A stretch of DNA of 64,000 nt from Allobosea sp. UNC402CLCol (GCF_000745475.1 NZ_JQJJ01000009.1:951367-1015366), one strand, 5' to 3'. Positions 15,726 to 24,729 are shown, numbered from the stretch's first letter. Notes: generated from the sequence alone by a model not told the origin. Numbers and translations are program-made.

Positions 15726-17242
15726 GGACGTGAGACGTCCTCGGCCGCGATCATCTCGTCGAAGCGCCCGTTATAAACGACGCGGTCGCTGACGCCGTAG
15801 ATCGATTGCGGGAAGAGCAGGCCGATGCGCACGCGTTGGTCGGCGACGATCTCCTGGCCCTTTTGCGAGATCGCGATGCGCTCGGCCTCGCTCTTCGCCT
15901 GGCGGACGGAAGCAGCAAGCGCGTCGAAGGCCGGGTCCGACCACTCGTAATGACGCTTGAAATTGTCGACGAACAGGGTCGAGGCATCCGTGTAGGAGCC
16001 CATGCCCCAGAGATAGATCTCGCCGAAACCGTCCCCGACCAGCTTGTTGTTGTAGACGGTCCAGTCGAGCACCTCGACCTGCGCGCGGAAGCCGACATCC
16101 TCCAGGTAGCCGGCCACGGCCTCGACGATCTCGCGATCCTTCACATAGCGGCCGCTCGGCGTGCTGATCTTGAGCGCGGGCCGCTTGCTGTCGCTGAAGC
16201 CGGCCTCGCGCAGCAGGGCCTTTGCCCGCTCGGGGTCGAAGCGGATCGCGCGGCTGAGCTCTGGCGCGAAGCCCGGGATTGCCGGCGGAAAAAAGCCGCG
16301 CGTCGGCGCGCCATGCCCTTCCAGAACCTGCTTGACGATCGCATCGCGGTCGATGGCGAGGTCGATCGCCTCGCGGACCCGAGGATCGCCGGTGACGCGG
16401 TCCTTCCCGGTGCGGACATGCAGGGCAAGGTTGCGCGCGATGTCGAAGGTGATGGCGCGCGTACCCTTGTTGTCGTTGAGGCGCGCGATGTCCTCCGGCG
16501 GGATGTTGACGGCGATGTCGACGCCGCCGGTGAGGAGCTCGGCGACGCGCGTCGTCGTCTCGGGGATCGAGCGGATGACGACGTCGTCCCATTTCGGCGT
16601 GCCGCCCCACCAGCGCGGATTCTTCGCCAGGACGAGGCGGTCCGACTTGACCCAGCGCTTGAAGACATAGGGGCCAGTGCCGACCGGTTGCTTGAAGAAC
16701 TCTTCGCGACCGCCGGCTTTCTCGAACGCCGCCTTGGGCAGGATGCCGGCTCCGTTGCCGACGAAGGCATGGAGCAGCAGCGTGTCCGGCCCATCGGTTT
16801 CGATCCTGAGCGTGGTCTCGTCCGGTGCCTCGACCGTCTTGATGCGGCGGAACTTGGCCGAGCTGATCAGCTTCTTGTCCTGCTGGGACCGCTCGATCGT
16901 GAATTTGACATCCTGCGCCGTGAACTTGTCGCCGTTGTGCCAGTAGACGTCGTCGCGCAGCTTAAACGTCCAGTGGATGTTGTCGTCGCTGCTCCAGGAC
17001 ACCGCAAGGCGCGGCGTGAAGCGCAGCTGACCCTGGCTGAAATCCTTGTTGACCAGATAGTCGTAGATGTTCACCAGCGCCGATTCGGTGCTGTTGTTTC
17101 CATGGTTTGCTGGGTCGAGCGACAGGATATCGTTGCCCTGCGCGATAGTCAGCGTTTCAGCAGAGGATGCCTGAAGGCCGGAGAAGCTCAATGCAGCCGC
17201 AATAGCCAAAGCGGGCCAACGCAGCAGGCCGGAAATACCCAT
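15722..17242 (-). CDS. ABC transporter substrate-binding protein, family 5
   Basis: 506 residues with a signal peptide (WPALAIAAALSFSGLQASSA) and the family features LTIAQGNDILSLDPANHGNN, WTFKLRDDVYWHNGDKF and VGTGPYVFKRWVKSDRLVL. It is the first gene of a four-gene minus-strand operon ending in a monooxygenase. About 185 bases separate it from the glycanase gene at 17428. This region carries no obvious operator; the string CTATCTGTCGAATATCAGG just upstream of the start is AT-richer but only weakly resembles the candidate Rrf2 motif. Confidence 0.9.
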   Translation of the reverse strand: MGISGLLRWPALAIAAALSFSGLQASSAETLTIAQGNDILSLDPANHGNNSTESALVNIYDYLVNKDFSQGQLRFTPRLAVSWSSDDNIHWTFKLRDDVYWHNGDKFTAQDVKFTIERSQQDKKLISSAKFRRIKTVEAPDETTLRIETDGPDTLLLHAFVGNGAGILPKAAFEKAGGREEFFKQPVGTGPYVFKRWVKSDRLVLAKNPRWWGGTPKWDDVVIRSIPETTTRVAELLTGGVDIAVNIPPEDIARLNDNKGTRAITFDIARNLALHVRTGKDRVTGDPRVREAIDLAIDRDAIVKQVLEGHGAPTRGFFPPAIPGFAPELSRAIRFDPERAKALLREAGFSDSKRPALKISTPSGRYVKDREIVEAVAGYLEDVGFRAQVEVLDWTVYNNKLVGDGFGEIYLWGMGSYTDASTLFVDNFKRHYEWSDPAFDALAASVRQAKSEAERIAISQKGQEIVADQRVRIGLLFPQSIYGVSDRVVYNGRFDEMIAAEDVSRP

Positions 17243-17427
17243 GAAAGGATCGCCCTATCTGTCGAATATCAGGATTGGCGCCAAATTATCGCGGGCAAGA
17301 TGGAAAAGGCCTTCAAATACTCCGTCTTTTGGATGTGGACGCCCTTTCCGAGGACGGCGTGAGAGTAATTTTTGCTCCGGGGCATAGCCATAGCCAGCCG
17401 ACGCCAACCGACAATCCGGGTTTCCGG

Positions 17428-18360
17428 CTAGCTGCCGTAGACCCGGACATAATCGACCCTTAGCCGCGCCTCACGGTCCTCCGGCCTGAGTGGTTGCGGA
17501 AAGGGCACGTCGGACCGCAAGGCGAGCGTGATCAGGGGCCAGAAGACGTCGTTCTGCGCATCGAGTTCGCCGGCGCGGCCGATGCGCCAGTCGATCGCGC
17601 GGCCGGTCTTCGGATCGCGGATCGGCCTGCGCTCGAAATAGAGCACGCAGCGATCGCCCTCGATCAGCCCGCCATAACGGAAATAGCCGCTGGTCAGGTC
17701 GACCTCCGTGGGAACGCCGATACCTTCGTGACGCTCGCCCGGTTGCCCCCATTCGTGCAGATATGCGCCGTAGAGACGATGCTCCCAGCCCTTGTGCTCG
17801 ACGATGTCGATCTCGACGCTGGTCTTGGGAAACAGGATGCTGCGGCCATTCATCAGCCAGAAGGCAGGGAAGCTGAGCGGATGGGCCGGGAACCGCATCC
17901 GCGCCTCGAAATAGCCGTTGCGCCAGCCTCTCAGGATCGTGCCGTCCCGGCGCGCAGTCTGGAGATTGCCGGAGATCCACTGAAACTCCGGGAGCCCATT
18001 GCCGTAATAGGCGGGCACGTTCATCTGCCGGCCGAGATAGCGGGCCGATATCTCGAGGGCGTGACCGCCCGAGGCCAGCGGGTCAGCGACGATGGCATAG
18101 GGGTCGAAGCCCTCCTCGCCGCCACGGCGGCTGAAGGCCGCGCGGCCGTAGAAGCCGGGCTCATGGGTCGTCGCCTTCGGACCGGCCTGCCAGATCGCCG
18201 GATCGATCGTCGCGAAGGATTCGTCGAAGACGAGGCTGCGGCCGAGCGTCGGGTCTCCCGCATCCTGCTGAGCCCTCGTCGATGTCGGGCGCGCGCTCGC
18301 CGCTGTCGCGAAGGCCGCTGCCGCGCGCAGCAGCGCCCGGCGGGATGGCGTGATCGGCAT
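17428..18360 (-). CDS. Glycoside hydrolase family 16 (secreted beta-glucanase-like)
   Basis: 310 residues. The N-terminus SRRALLRAAAAFATAASA looks like a twin-arginine or Sec signal. The catalytic core carries the GH16 signature E-x-D-x-x-E: E183, D185 and E188 (EIDIVE), where the first Glu is the nucleophile and the last the acid/base. Aromatic residues lining the cleft (FWLMNGRS, GWEHRLYGAYLHEW) fit the jelly-roll fold. GGAG lies seven bases before the ATG. It is placed at the edge of the exopolysaccharide locus after a glycosyltransferase, like ExoK/ExsH, so it probably trims or releases the polymer. Bond specificity is not determined. Confidence 0.88.
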   Translation of the reverse strand: MPITPSRRALLRAAAAFATAASARPTSTRAQQDAGDPTLGRSLVFDESFATIDPAIWQAGPKATTHEPGFYGRAAFSRRGGEEGFDPYAIVADPLASGGHALEISARYLGRQMNVPAYYGNGLPEFQWISGNLQTARRDGTILRGWRNGYFEARMRFPAHPLSFPAFWLMNGRSILFPKTSVEIDIVEHKGWEHRLYGAYLHEWGQPGERHEGIGVPTEVDLTSGYFRYGGLIEGDRCVLYFERRPIRDPKTGRAIDWRIGRAGELDAQNDVFWPLITLALRSDVPFPQPLRPEDREARLRVDYVRVYGS

Positions 18361-18397
18361 CGCTCATCTCCATCTGGTGGCAGGAACTCCGACGTGT

Positions 18398-19492
18398 TCA
18401 TCCCGTATGGGGCAGAACCGATCCGACCTTGCGGCCCAGCTGCAGGGCCGCCTCGTCGTAGAGATCGAGCGTCTCACGGGCGACGCGCGCGATCCTGAGA
18501 TGGTCGACACGGTACTGGCTCCGCCGCCGCCAATGGCTGATCGCATCGGGCTCCGCGAGCAATCCGGACAAAGCGGCGGCAAGCGCATCGGGGTCGCGGG
18601 GGGGAACGAGCACGCCGGCCTCGCCGCCTTCGAGCAGTTCGGGAATGCCGTCGACACGGGTCGCGACGACGGCGCAGCCCGCCTCCCGCGCCTCCGGCAG
18701 GACGAGCGGCGCAGGGTCGGCATGGGAGGGCAGAACGAAGATGTCGGCGCCGCGCATCCAGGGAAAGGGGTCGGCCTTGCTGCCTTCGAAGCGCACGGCC
18801 TCACGGCATGACAGGCCGGCGACCATCTCGCGATACGCCTGGGAGAAGGGCCCGTCGCCGACGATGTGCAGGCGCGCCTGCGGGTGCTGTCGGTGAACCA
18901 GATCAAAGGCGGTGAAGAGATCGACCAAGCCCTTGCGGGGATGCAGGCCGCCGACGAACAGAAGGCTCGGTGACGCCAGCGCGACTGGCGTGGTCTCACG
19001 GTTCGCGAAGCGGGCCGAACCGATGGTGCCGTTGAGGATGACGCGGAGCTTGCGGGCCGGGACGCCGCGCCGGCGCATCGAGGCGCCGACCGCGGTGCTG
19101 ACCGCGATGACCCGCGTGCCGAGGCCCATCAGAATGGCGCTCTTCTCGAACTCGTTGTGAACCGTCGTGACCAGCGGGATGCCGGCGAGTTTGCACACCG
19201 GCCAAGCCAGCACCGCGCTCGTCATCATATGGGCGTGGAGGACGTCGGCGCCAAAGCTGCCGACCACCTGGCGCAGCGCCCAAGCCGACCCCAGGAGCGT
19301 CGTGGCCTTGCGACGATGGTCGATCCTGAAGAGTTTGACGCCGTTCCCGACGAGCAACCGATCGAAATCGCCGCCTCCGCTGGCGACGGCGACGACATGG
19401 CCGAGCCGGCTCTGCTCGCAGGCCAGATCGACGGCGGCGTGGACATGGCCGTTCGACTGCGTCGTGTGATTCAGCAGGTGCAGAATACGCAT
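18398..19492 (-). CDS. Glycosyltransferase family 4
   Basis: 364 residues, GT-B fold. The N-terminal domain begins MRILHLLNHT and has VLHAHMMTSAVL and VTTVHNEFEKSA. The C-terminal donor-binding domain has LLFVGGLHPRKGLVDLF, FVLPSHADPAPLVLPEAREA and GIPELLEGGEAG. The EAREAG pattern is a variant of the family E-x7-E motif. It is followed after 37 bases by the GH16 gene on the same strand. A -24/-12-like promoter lies 73 bases upstream across the stop codon of the flavoprotein gene. Confidence 0.9.
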   Translation of the reverse strand: MRILHLLNHTTQSNGHVHAAVDLACEQSRLGHVVAVASGGGDFDRLLVGNGVKLFRIDHRRKATTLLGSAWALRQVVGSFGADVLHAHMMTSAVLAWPVCKLAGIPLVTTVHNEFEKSAILMGLGTRVIAVSTAVGASMRRRGVPARKLRVILNGTIGSARFANRETTPVALASPSLLFVGGLHPRKGLVDLFTAFDLVHRQHPQARLHIVGDGPFSQAYREMVAGLSCREAVRFEGSKADPFPWMRGADIFVLPSHADPAPLVLPEAREAGCAVVATRVDGIPELLEGGEAGVLVPPRDPDALAAALSGLLAEPDAISHWRRRSQYRVDHLRIARVARETLDLYDEAALQLGRKVGSVLPHTG

Positions 19493-19564
19493 GGGCCCAT
19501 CATGATGCTCGGACCGCCAACTCGCCTGCGCTCGCGCCTCTACGCCGCTGGGCGCAACCTGTCT

Positions 19565-19580
19565 TGCATTTACCGTGCCG
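19565..19580 (-). promoter_or_regulatory. Sigma-54-like -24/-12 element before the GT4-GH16 unit
   Basis: Read on the minus strand the sequence is CGGCACGGTAAATGCA. It matches the consensus TGGCACG-N4-TTGCA except at the first base and one base of the -12 box; the GG and GC dinucleotides are correctly spaced. It overlaps the stop codon of the upstream flavoprotein gene and precedes the glycosyltransferase ATG at 19492 by about 73 bases. Confidence 0.4.
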
Positions 19581-20919
19581 GAATCGAGGCGGCGTCACGC
19601 AGGGCCGCTTCGGCCTCGATCGTCGAGACCCGCGCCGTCGGCTGGTAGTTGAAACCGCCCTGGCGCCCGAAGGATTCGATGCCGAAGGCCTTCAGCGCCT
19701 TGACCGCTTCGGCGGCGCTCTCTTCGGCGCCGTTGCGATAGATCGGATAGGCGTTGTCGAGGAACTGGCTGCCTTCGAGCCTGAGATCGCCGCGGAAGAG
19801 CCCATTCGCCGCGACATGGGCCCGAAAGTCCGCCTCGCCCCGGGCGATCGACTTGCCGACATGGTTGGCGATCACCTCGACGCCGAAATATTCGCGTCCT
19901 TGCGCGCGACCATAGAAATCGGAATACATCGTCAGGCGCTTCCAGGCCCCGTCATAGGAGAAATTGTAGATGATCTCCTCGTCGAAGCCCCGTTTGCCGT
20001 CGAAGCTGAAATAGAGCGCCAGCAGCGTGATCGTCTCCAGCTCCTGCGAGACCGGCAGGTTGCAGAGCGCCTGCAAGCGCGGGATCGGAATGGTCGAGAC
20101 GATGCGGTCGGCGACGATCGCCCGTCCCTCGCGAAAGAGGACGAAGCGATTGCCGAGTTTCTCGATCCGGTCGATCTTTGCGCCCAGGAGGAAGCTGGCG
20201 GCCCGCGCGCTGAGCGATGCGGCTGCGGCGGCATAGAGCGTGGCGAAGCCTTCGCGCGGCCGCGCCAATTGGCGGTTGGTCGGGGCTGCCGGCTTCGTCC
20301 GGCGCAGGCGGCCGAGGACGGTGCGCAGCGAGGCGTGCTCGCTGATCCATTGCATCCGCTTGCGGGCCAGTTCGATGCTGATCCGGTCGGAAGCGATGCC
20401 GTAGAACCGGGTCATGTAGGCATCGAGGCCCGAGCGCTGCAGCAGCCTGGCCCCGATCCAGTGGCGGGCAAATTCGCGGGCGTTGCGCATGCGTCGCTTG
20501 AACAGGCGGGCATAGGCCGCCGATGCCAGGATCCGGGCGGTCTCCACCGGCCCGGCGCGCAGGATGTCGTCCTTCACCGAGATCGGGTAGGCGGTGATCA
20601 GCCCTTGCGGGTTCAGCCTCGCCCAGCGCGGCTGGATCGGCACGTAGAGCGGCAGCAGCTCCGGGAAATGCTGCAGAAGCGGCGAGTCGTCCTGGAAGAT
20701 CAGGCTGCCGATGTCGAAGGTGTAGTCGCCGGACGACCAGTCGATATGGTTCCCCCCGAGATGCGCGTATTCGTCGATGACGACGATCCGCCTGCAGCCC
20801 TGCTCGGCCAGCACCGAGGCCGAGACGAGACCGGATACGCCCGCGCCGAGGACGATCGCATCGCAATGCTGGGCGGCCATGCTGACGGCATCGTCGATCC
20901 GCTGGACCGTCTCTTCCAT
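19570..20919 (-). CDS. FAD-dependent oxidoreductase, UDP-galactopyranose-mutase-like
   Basis: About 449 residues. A Rossmann FAD site is visible (DAIVLGAGVSGLVSASVLAE, then IVVIDEYAHLGGN). The GGNHIDW string and the following FDIGSLIFQDDSPLL resemble the amine-oxidase/UDP-galactopyranose-mutase group, and FYGIASDRISIELARKRMQW is the helical domain. Such enzymes rearrange or oxidise a nucleotide sugar for polysaccharide synthesis, which fits the location. The start at 20919 is preferred because GAGG lies six bases upstream; 20931 would add four residues. A true UGM is about 370-390 residues, so assignment as a galactofuranose enzyme is not secure. Confidence 0.75.
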   Translation of the reverse strand: MEETVQRIDDAVSMAAQHCDAIVLGAGVSGLVSASVLAEQGCRRIVVIDEYAHLGGNHIDWSSGDYTFDIGSLIFQDDSPLLQHFPELLPLYVPIQPRWARLNPQGLITAYPISVKDDILRAGPVETARILASAAYARLFKRRMRNAREFARHWIGARLLQRSGLDAYMTRFYGIASDRISIELARKRMQWISEHASLRTVLGRLRRTKPAAPTNRQLARPREGFATLYAAAAASLSARAASFLLGAKIDRIEKLGNRFVLFREGRAIVADRIVSTIPIPRLQALCNLPVSQELETITLLALYFSFDGKRGFDEEIIYNFSYDGAWKRLTMYSDFYGRAQGREYFGVEVIANHVGKSIARGEADFRAHVAANGLFRGDLRLEGSQFLDNAYPIYRNGAEESAAEAVKALKAFGIESFGRQGGFNYQPTARVSTIEAEAALRDAASIPAR

Positions 20920-21081
20920 CCCGAACCTCATCGACCGGACATGAAACGAGGCTAGTCCCCGGCAAGATCAGCTGAAAGCAAGACTCGTCATCACAGCCAT
21001 TCTTTTCCTGCTCATTCGCGCGGCGATTGCGATTCGAATGAGCAAACCGGCCGAAGATTCGACGGAGCGCCCGGCCAGGAC

Positions 21082-21097
21082 TGGCACGGTCCCTGCT
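21082..21097 (+). promoter_or_regulatory. Sigma-54 -24/-12 promoter before the HAD/flippase operon
   Basis: TGGCACGGTCCCTGCT matches TGGCACG-N4-TTGCT in all defined positions but one (C for T at the first -12 position). The expected transcription start is about 21108, giving a leader of about 75 bases before the ATG at 21183. It is the closest non-duplicated match in the locus and lies in true intergenic DNA. Confidence 0.55.
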
Positions 21098-21110
21098 TTC
21101 ATCTGCGTAA

Positions 21111-21130
21111 GGCATGCGTTTGCGCATGCC
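21111..21130. promoter_or_regulatory. Hairpin at the start of the HAD-operon leader RNA
   Basis: GGCATGCG and CGCATGCC form a perfect 8-base stem around TTTG. With a transcription start near 21108 from the sigma-54 element, this would be at the 5' end of the mRNA, where it could stabilise the transcript. It could instead be a DNA operator palindrome. Confidence 0.35.
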
Positions 21131-21182
21131 GCCGTCGTTGTAACGGCGATCCCGACCTTTGCGTCTGAGCACGGAGCGTATG

Positions 21183-23159
21183 ATGCCGGGCTGGCCACAT
21201 CCGAACGAGGCGGCGCTGCTGGACGGGGTCGAGCTGGTCTCGACCGACCTGTTCGACACCTTGCTGCTGCGCACCCTCCGCTCCGAGCGGGCCCGCATCA
21301 TCGCCGGCGAGCGCCGCTTCGCCCGCAAGCTGGCCGAACAGGGCCTGCAGCTTGCGGAGGGCGCACTGGTCGAGGCGCGCCTGGAGGCGCAGCGCCTCGC
21401 CTATCGGGCGCTCGACATGGCCATGCAGGACGGCGAAGTCGCGCTGCGAGACGTCATCCGACGCCAGCTCGTCATGCTCGGACTGCCAGGTCCCCGGGTG
21501 GAGACACTCTGCGAGAGGCGTCTCGCGATCGAGCTCGCGGTCGAAAAGGAGTCGCTGCGGCCGAACCATGCGCTCGCGGCGCTGCTGCGCCGCTGCCGCG
21601 GCGAAGGCCGGCGCGTCGTCGCGATCAGCGACATAGGACTGCCGACCACGACGCTCGATGCCCTGGTCACGCATCTCCACGGCCCCGGCCTGCTCGACAG
21701 GATCTATTCCAGTGCCGATCTCGGCCTGACCAAGCGGCGCGGCGATCTCTTCCATGCGGTTCTCGCCGCGGAAGGGGTCGATGCCCGTCAAGCCTTGCAT
21801 GTCGGCGACGACCGGCGCGCCGACCATATCGTCCCGTCGGAACTCGGCCTGCGCACGCTCCATCTCCCGCGCCCCAGGCTGCGCCGCCGCCTGTCCCGCC
21901 TGCACGGCGCGGCGAGCGAGCTTGGCCGCCTCCTCAGCCGAAGCCGGGCGCGTGGACGCATGCCGGCGGAGCAGGCCAAAGATCCCCAAGGCTTCGGGCG
22001 CGAGGTGCTCGGGCCGATCGTGGCCGAGTTCTGCCTGGCGATCTGGCTTTACGCCGACGAAGCGGGCAAGCGCGGCGACACGGCCCTGCTGTTCTGCGCG
22101 CGCGGCGGCCTGGGCATCCGGGCGGCGTTCGAGCGTCTCGCCGAACGCCTGAACCTGCCGCTTGCGGTGCCGCGCGAGAACCTGATGGTGTCGCGGCTGG
22201 TCGCGGCCAGGACCGCCATCATGGCCCGCAGCGGAGCGGCACTCGACGAGCTCGGCCGCGAATTCCCCGGCAGCAGCTTCTCCGACGTCGCAGCCACCCT
22301 GGGCGGCAGGCGCTACGACCTGCCCCAGCCATGGAACGAGCCGTTCGCGCCCGATCGCTTCTTCGCCATGCTCCAGCGGCCGGCGGGCGAAGACATCCTT
22401 GCCGACATCGAGCGGCAGAACACACTCTTCCGGCGCCATCTTTCCGTTGCCAGCGCCGGCGCGGGGCGGATCGTCCTGTGCGATACGGGGCTCTACGGCA
22501 GCACGCAGCGCCTGCTCGCCGCCGGCCTGCCCGATCTGAGCTTCGAGACCATCCAGCTGGCGCGCTGCAACTACAAGGGCTTCAGCGAGGACCACTTCCC
22601 GCGCGTCGTCGGCCTCGCCGTCGAACGCAACCGCTACAGCCCCCTCGCGATCCGCTCGACGGTGCTGCGCTATTGGCAGCTGATCGAAAGCCTGTTCGAG
22701 CCGGCGATCCCCTCGGTGCGCTCCTTCAAGGAAGACGAGAACGGCAAGGTCTCCTGCAATGCCGGCGACATCGCCTTCGGCGCCGTCGACCCCAGCATCG
22801 GCAACCCGCTGCTGGCCGGTGCGCTCGCTTACATCGACGACGTCGCCAGCGGAGCGGCGATCATGGCCGATGTGGCCCGTGCCTGGCCACGGCTGAGGCA
22901 GGCCGTCACCCGCCCGGTCGAGGCCGATCTGTCAGCGCTGGCGATCGGCCGGCGCTCCATCGATTTCGGTCGGCCCGACATCGTCGGGGACGCCGAGGCA
23001 TTGTCCGGCAGCGCGCTGTCCCGCCTCGCGTCGATCCGCAGCCAGCTCTGGCGGGAAGGCGCGATCGCGCGCGCCTTCCCCCACGCGCGCCTGCCGCTGC
23101 TCACGGCGCTCGAGGCCGCCTACGCCCTGCGTGGGCTCTCAGCCGGTTTCCGTCGCTGA
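21183..23159 (+). CDS. HAD-superfamily domain protein of polysaccharide loci
   Basis: About 658 residues. The N-terminal 230 residues form a complete HAD phosphatase-like domain: motif I STDLFDTLLLR (D22, D25), motif II S149-D150, motif III K184 (GLTKRRGD) and motif IV HVGDDRRAD (D209, D210). The remaining 430 residues have no family I can name; LLFCARGGLGIRAAFERLA and VLCDTGLYGSTQRLLAAGL suggest a nucleotide- or sugar-phosphate-binding domain. Two adjacent ATGs exist; the second (21183) has the better spacing from GGAG. It starts the plus-strand operon with the flippase and acyltransferase. A role in preparing or removing a phosphate on a polymer precursor is inferred from the location. Confidence 0.75.
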   Translation: MPGWPHPNEAALLDGVELVSTDLFDTLLLRTLRSERARIIAGERRFARKLAEQGLQLAEGALVEARLEAQRLAYRALDMAMQDGEVALRDVIRRQLVMLGLPGPRVETLCERRLAIELAVEKESLRPNHALAALLRRCRGEGRRVVAISDIGLPTTTLDALVTHLHGPGLLDRIYSSADLGLTKRRGDLFHAVLAAEGVDARQALHVGDDRRADHIVPSELGLRTLHLPRPRLRRRLSRLHGAASELGRLLSRSRARGRMPAEQAKDPQGFGREVLGPIVAEFCLAIWLYADEAGKRGDTALLFCARGGLGIRAAFERLAERLNLPLAVPRENLMVSRLVAARTAIMARSGAALDELGREFPGSSFSDVAATLGGRRYDLPQPWNEPFAPDRFFAMLQRPAGEDILADIERQNTLFRRHLSVASAGAGRIVLCDTGLYGSTQRLLAAGLPDLSFETIQLARCNYKGFSEDHFPRVVGLAVERNRYSPLAIRSTVLRYWQLIESLFEPAIPSVRSFKEDENGKVSCNAGDIAFGAVDPSIGNPLLAGALAYIDDVASGAAIMADVARAWPRLRQAVTRPVEADLSALAIGRRSIDFGRPDIVGDAEALSGSALSRLASIRSQLWREGAIARAFPHARLPLLTALEAAYALRGLSAGFRR

Positions 23160-23247
23160 TGCGCGGCGATGTGGCCCAGGCGATGAGGGCTGCGACCGCG
23201 CGAGCCTCGCGCCCGCACGCGCCGACGGATCGCAGGGACGGATTGCC

Positions 23248-24729
23248 ATGCTGGCGATGAAAGCCCTCCAGGGCGCCGGCTGGCTGGTCGCCTCGCGCTT
23301 CCTCGGCCGGTTCATCGATTTCTTCACGCTGCTGATCATGGCGCGGATGCTGACGCCGGCCGATTTCGGCCTGACGGCGCTCGCCATGTCCTGCGTCGCG
23401 ATCGTCGACATGGTGCTCGAGATCCCGGTGACGCAGGCGCTGGTCCGCCTGCCGCAGGTCGACAAGACCCATCTCGATACCGGCTTCACTCTCGGCGCCC
23501 TGCGCGGTCTCGCAATCGGGCTGTTGCTGCTCGCCGTCGCCTGGCCGTTCTCCTGGCTCAATGGCGATCCGCAGCTCGTGCCGGTGATCCTCGCGCTCGC
23601 CTTCGCGCCGATCGCGCGCGGCCTCGCCAGCCCCGGCCTCGTCCTGTTCATCCGCGAGCTCGGCTTCCTGCGCAATTTCCTGCTGGAGACCGGCGGCAAG
23701 CTCGCGGCCTTCTGCCTGGCCATCGCGACGCTGCTGCTCGGCGGCGGCTACTGGGCACTCGTCGTCAATTTCGTCGCCGCTCCGATCTTCGGCTGCGCCA
23801 TCTCCTATCGTCTTGCCCCCTACCGTCCGGCTCTGTCGCTGGCCCGCCTGCCGGATTTCGCCGGCTTCGTCGGCTGGTTCACCTGCGCGCAGCTGGTCTC
23901 GGCGGTGAACTGGCAGTTCGATCGCATCCTGCTCGGGCTCGGCGGCAGCAAGGAGGTGCTCGGGCGCTATGCGGTCGCGGCCGATCTTTCGGTGATGCCG
24001 ACCCAGAGCCTGATCGGGCCGGCGCTGCAGCCGATCATGGCCGCCTTCGCCCGGATAAAGGAAGAGGATCAGCGGCTGCGGCTCGCTTTCCTCAAGGCGG
24101 CGCGCTTCAGCATGCTGGTCTCGGTGCCGTGCAGCCTGGGGATCGCCCTGACCTCGGACCTGATCGTCGAGGTCCTGCTCGGCCCGAAATGGCATGGCGC
24201 CGACTGGCTGCTCAGCCTGCTCTCGCTCTCGGTGATGGCGACGCCCTATTTCCAGACGCTGTATTCGCTGAGCCTGGCGCTCGGCCGCCCCGAGGTCATC
24301 TTCCGGCTCAATCTCTACGACCTTGCCGTTCGTGCCCCTGCCGTCCTCGTCGGCTTCCTGCAATGGGGCGCCGTCGGCATGGCGGCTGGCCGCGTGATCG
24401 CGGCAGGGATCATGGCGGTCTTCTTCCTGCGTTGGCTCCGCAACCTGCTGATGGTCGGCATCGCCGAGCAGCTGGCCAATCTCTGGAAGATCGCCGTCGC
24501 CGGCGCGGTCATGACGGCCGGGGTGCTCGGCTTGCGTGGCGCCATCGCGGCGTGGCACCTGCCGGCGCTGGCCGAGCTGGTCGCGATCGCGGCGCTTGGC
24601 GCTCTGCTCTACGGGTTCGGCCTTCTCGCCTGCGGGATGCGGCTCGCCATCGGCGCCGGGCGCCTCGATCTCTCTGATCGCTGGTGGCGGCCCCGGATCG
24701 GCGCTTCCAGGACCGGGGAAGGCTGGTGA
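23248..24729 (+). CDS. Wzx-type polysaccharide flippase (MOP superfamily)
   Basis: About 493 residues with roughly 12-14 hydrophobic segments. The first part AGWLVASRFLGRFIDFFTLL and ADFGLTALAM is typical of polysaccharide/PST transporters such as ExoT and Wzx, which flip lipid-linked repeat units across the inner membrane. The ATG at 23248 is preceded by AGGGACGG and starts just before the first helix; a longer in-frame start at 23131 would overlap the HAD gene end and add a non-hydrophobic Arg/Ala-rich stretch. The stop overlaps the GTG of the next gene by four bases. Confidence 0.88.
   Translation: MLAMKALQGAGWLVASRFLGRFIDFFTLLIMARMLTPADFGLTALAMSCVAIVDMVLEIPVTQALVRLPQVDKTHLDTGFTLGALRGLAIGLLLLAVAWPFSWLNGDPQLVPVILALAFAPIARGLASPGLVLFIRELGFLRNFLLETGGKLAAFCLAIATLLLGGGYWALVVNFVAAPIFGCAISYRLAPYRPALSLARLPDFAGFVGWFTCAQLVSAVNWQFDRILLGLGGSKEVLGRYAVAADLSVMPTQSLIGPALQPIMAAFARIKEEDQRLRLAFLKAARFSMLVSVPCSLGIALTSDLIVEVLLGPKWHGADWLLSLLSLSVMATPYFQTLYSLSLALGRPEVIFRLNLYDLAVRAPAVLVGFLQWGAVGMAAGRVIAAGIMAVFFLRWLRNLLMVGIAEQLANLWKIAVAGAVMTAGVLGLRGAIAAWHLPALAELVAIAALGALLYGFGLLACGMRLAIGAGRLDLSDRWWRPRIGASRTGEGW

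Noticed and set aside
20982..20997. Sigma-54-like element before the UGM-like flavoprotein gene
   Set aside because: The -12 box (TTGCT) is good but the -24 GG is missing (GATGACG), so it is not counted.
21099..22595. Long minus-strand open frame opposite the HAD-domain gene
   Set aside because: The HAD motifs are complete on the plus strand and this frame has no motif, signal or ribosome site.
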